5,055 nucleotides of DNA from Porphyrobacter sp. UBA7686. Lineage in GTDB: Bacteria; Pseudomonadota; Alphaproteobacteria; Sphingomonadales; Sphingomonadaceae. Position numbers and translations under genes: made by a program. A model generated the notes under the pieces. That model saw only the letters and a program-made list of their open reading frames with translations. It was not told where the DNA came from and did not search any database. Of this stretch, positions 4,777 through 5,055 are shown one piece after another; position 1 is the first letter of the stretch; each line of letters starts with the position of its first letter. The DNA lies in NCBI GenBank assembly GCA_002482865.1, contig DLGU01000182.1, positions 1,217 through 6,271 on the forward strand, written 5' to 3'.

Positions 4777-5055
4777 TTACCGGGCTGCGGCGAGGCTTTG
4801 CATCCGCTTGAGATAGCGGGCCAGAACGTCGATTTCGAGGTTCACCCGGTCGCCTTCGGTCAGCGCGCCGAGCGTCGTCACGGCGGCTGTGTGGGGGATG
4901 ATGTTGAGCAGGAAGTCGCAGGTGCCATCGGGCCGGTCGCGCACATCGTTGACGGTCAGTGACACACCGTTGACCGTGATCGAGCCTTTTTCGGCGATGA
5001 AGGGCGACATGTCGGCCCGCGCACGGATGGCGATCTGCCAACTCCCGCCAGCCTG
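4777..5055 (-). CDS. ribE: Riboflavin synthase (alpha subunit), C-terminal part, 5'-truncated
   Basis: Riboflavin synthase dismutates two 6,7-dimethyl-8-ribityllumazine molecules to riboflavin and 5-amino-6-ribitylamino-uracil, the last step of riboflavin synthesis in the cytosol. The 92 visible residues are most of the second of its two similar beta-barrels plus the C-terminal helix. Family marks are EKGSITVNGVSLTVN (22-36 of the visible part, with the conserved lumazine-binding GVSLTV), NIIPHTAAVTTLG (51-63) and VNLEIDVLARYLKRM (71-85). The frame stays open to the window edge, so the first barrel and the start lie outside. The stop is TAA at 4777-4779, and the C-terminus is of normal length. 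The convergent BLUF neighbour binds FAD, which is made from this enzyme's product. No FMN riboswitch can be sought here because the 5' end is missing. Confidence 0.93.
   Translation of the reverse strand, partial: QAGGSWQIAIRARADMSPFIAEKGSITVNGVSLTVNDVRDRPDGTCDFLLNIIPHTAAVTTLGALTEGDRVNLEIDVLARYLKRMQSLAAAR

Noticed and set aside
4541..5041. Long minus-strand open frame (166 codons) across the BLUF/riboflavin synthase junction
   Set aside because: It overlaps two confidently identified genes in other frames; its composition is Arg/Pro/Ala-rich as expected for a shadow in GC-rich DNA.
1..5055. tRNA, rRNA, CRISPR array, insertion sequence or complete toxin-immunity pair
   Set aside because: No cloverleaf or rRNA sequence, no spaced repeat array, no transposase or terminal inverted repeats, and no toxin domain was seen on either strand.

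Overview
The window looks like chromosomal DNA of a high-GC alphaproteobacterium. The AspC/TyrB-type aminotransferase, short BLUF photoreceptor and riboflavin synthase together suggest Sphingomonadales (Novosphingobium/Erythrobacter-like). This is an inference from protein style and codon use; no rRNA or marker gene is present.

Layout. Positions 1-1110 (+) hold most of a class I aminotransferase of the aspartate/aromatic family, with its N-terminus cut off by the window edge. A 139-bp gap follows, with a GC-rich hairpin and a second hairpin around the next ribosome binding site. Positions 1250-2008 (+) encode a 252-residue exported protein of unknown family with four cysteines in its mature part. 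It converges, with a 26-bp gap, on a minus-strand block of four genes read from 4173 down to 2035: an unrecognised 202-aa protein, an Imm26-like protein, a YezG/DUF600-like protein and an Imm11 (DUF1629) protein. The last three resemble immunity proteins of bacterial polymorphic toxin systems, yet no toxin, secretion or delivery gene lies in the window. The block therefore reads as an immunity-only (orphan immunity) cluster. The Imm11 gene is about 50% GC, against about 70% in sampled parts of its neighbours, so it was probably acquired separately.

A 188-bp divergent intergenic region (4174-4361), with a possible 21-codon small ORF, separates this block from a BLUF-domain blue-light sensor (4362-4763, +). 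All the flavin-photochemistry residues of BLUF are present, but the reading frame has no ATG, GTG, TTG or CTG ahead of the essential first beta strand. The only codon at the right distance from a Shine-Dalgarno sequence is ATC at 4362. The window ends in the C-terminal 92 residues of riboflavin synthase (minus strand), which converges on the BLUF gene 13 bp away.

How the genes fit together. The four minus-strand genes are probably co-transcribed, with a stop/Shine-Dalgarno overlap between the first two, and would protect the cell from toxins of siblings or competitors. The BLUF protein needs FAD, and its neighbour makes riboflavin, the FAD precursor; whether that pairing is functional or accidental cannot be told here. 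The aminotransferase is an ordinary metabolic gene. The most notable points are the toxin-less immunity cluster and the BLUF gene without a standard start codon.
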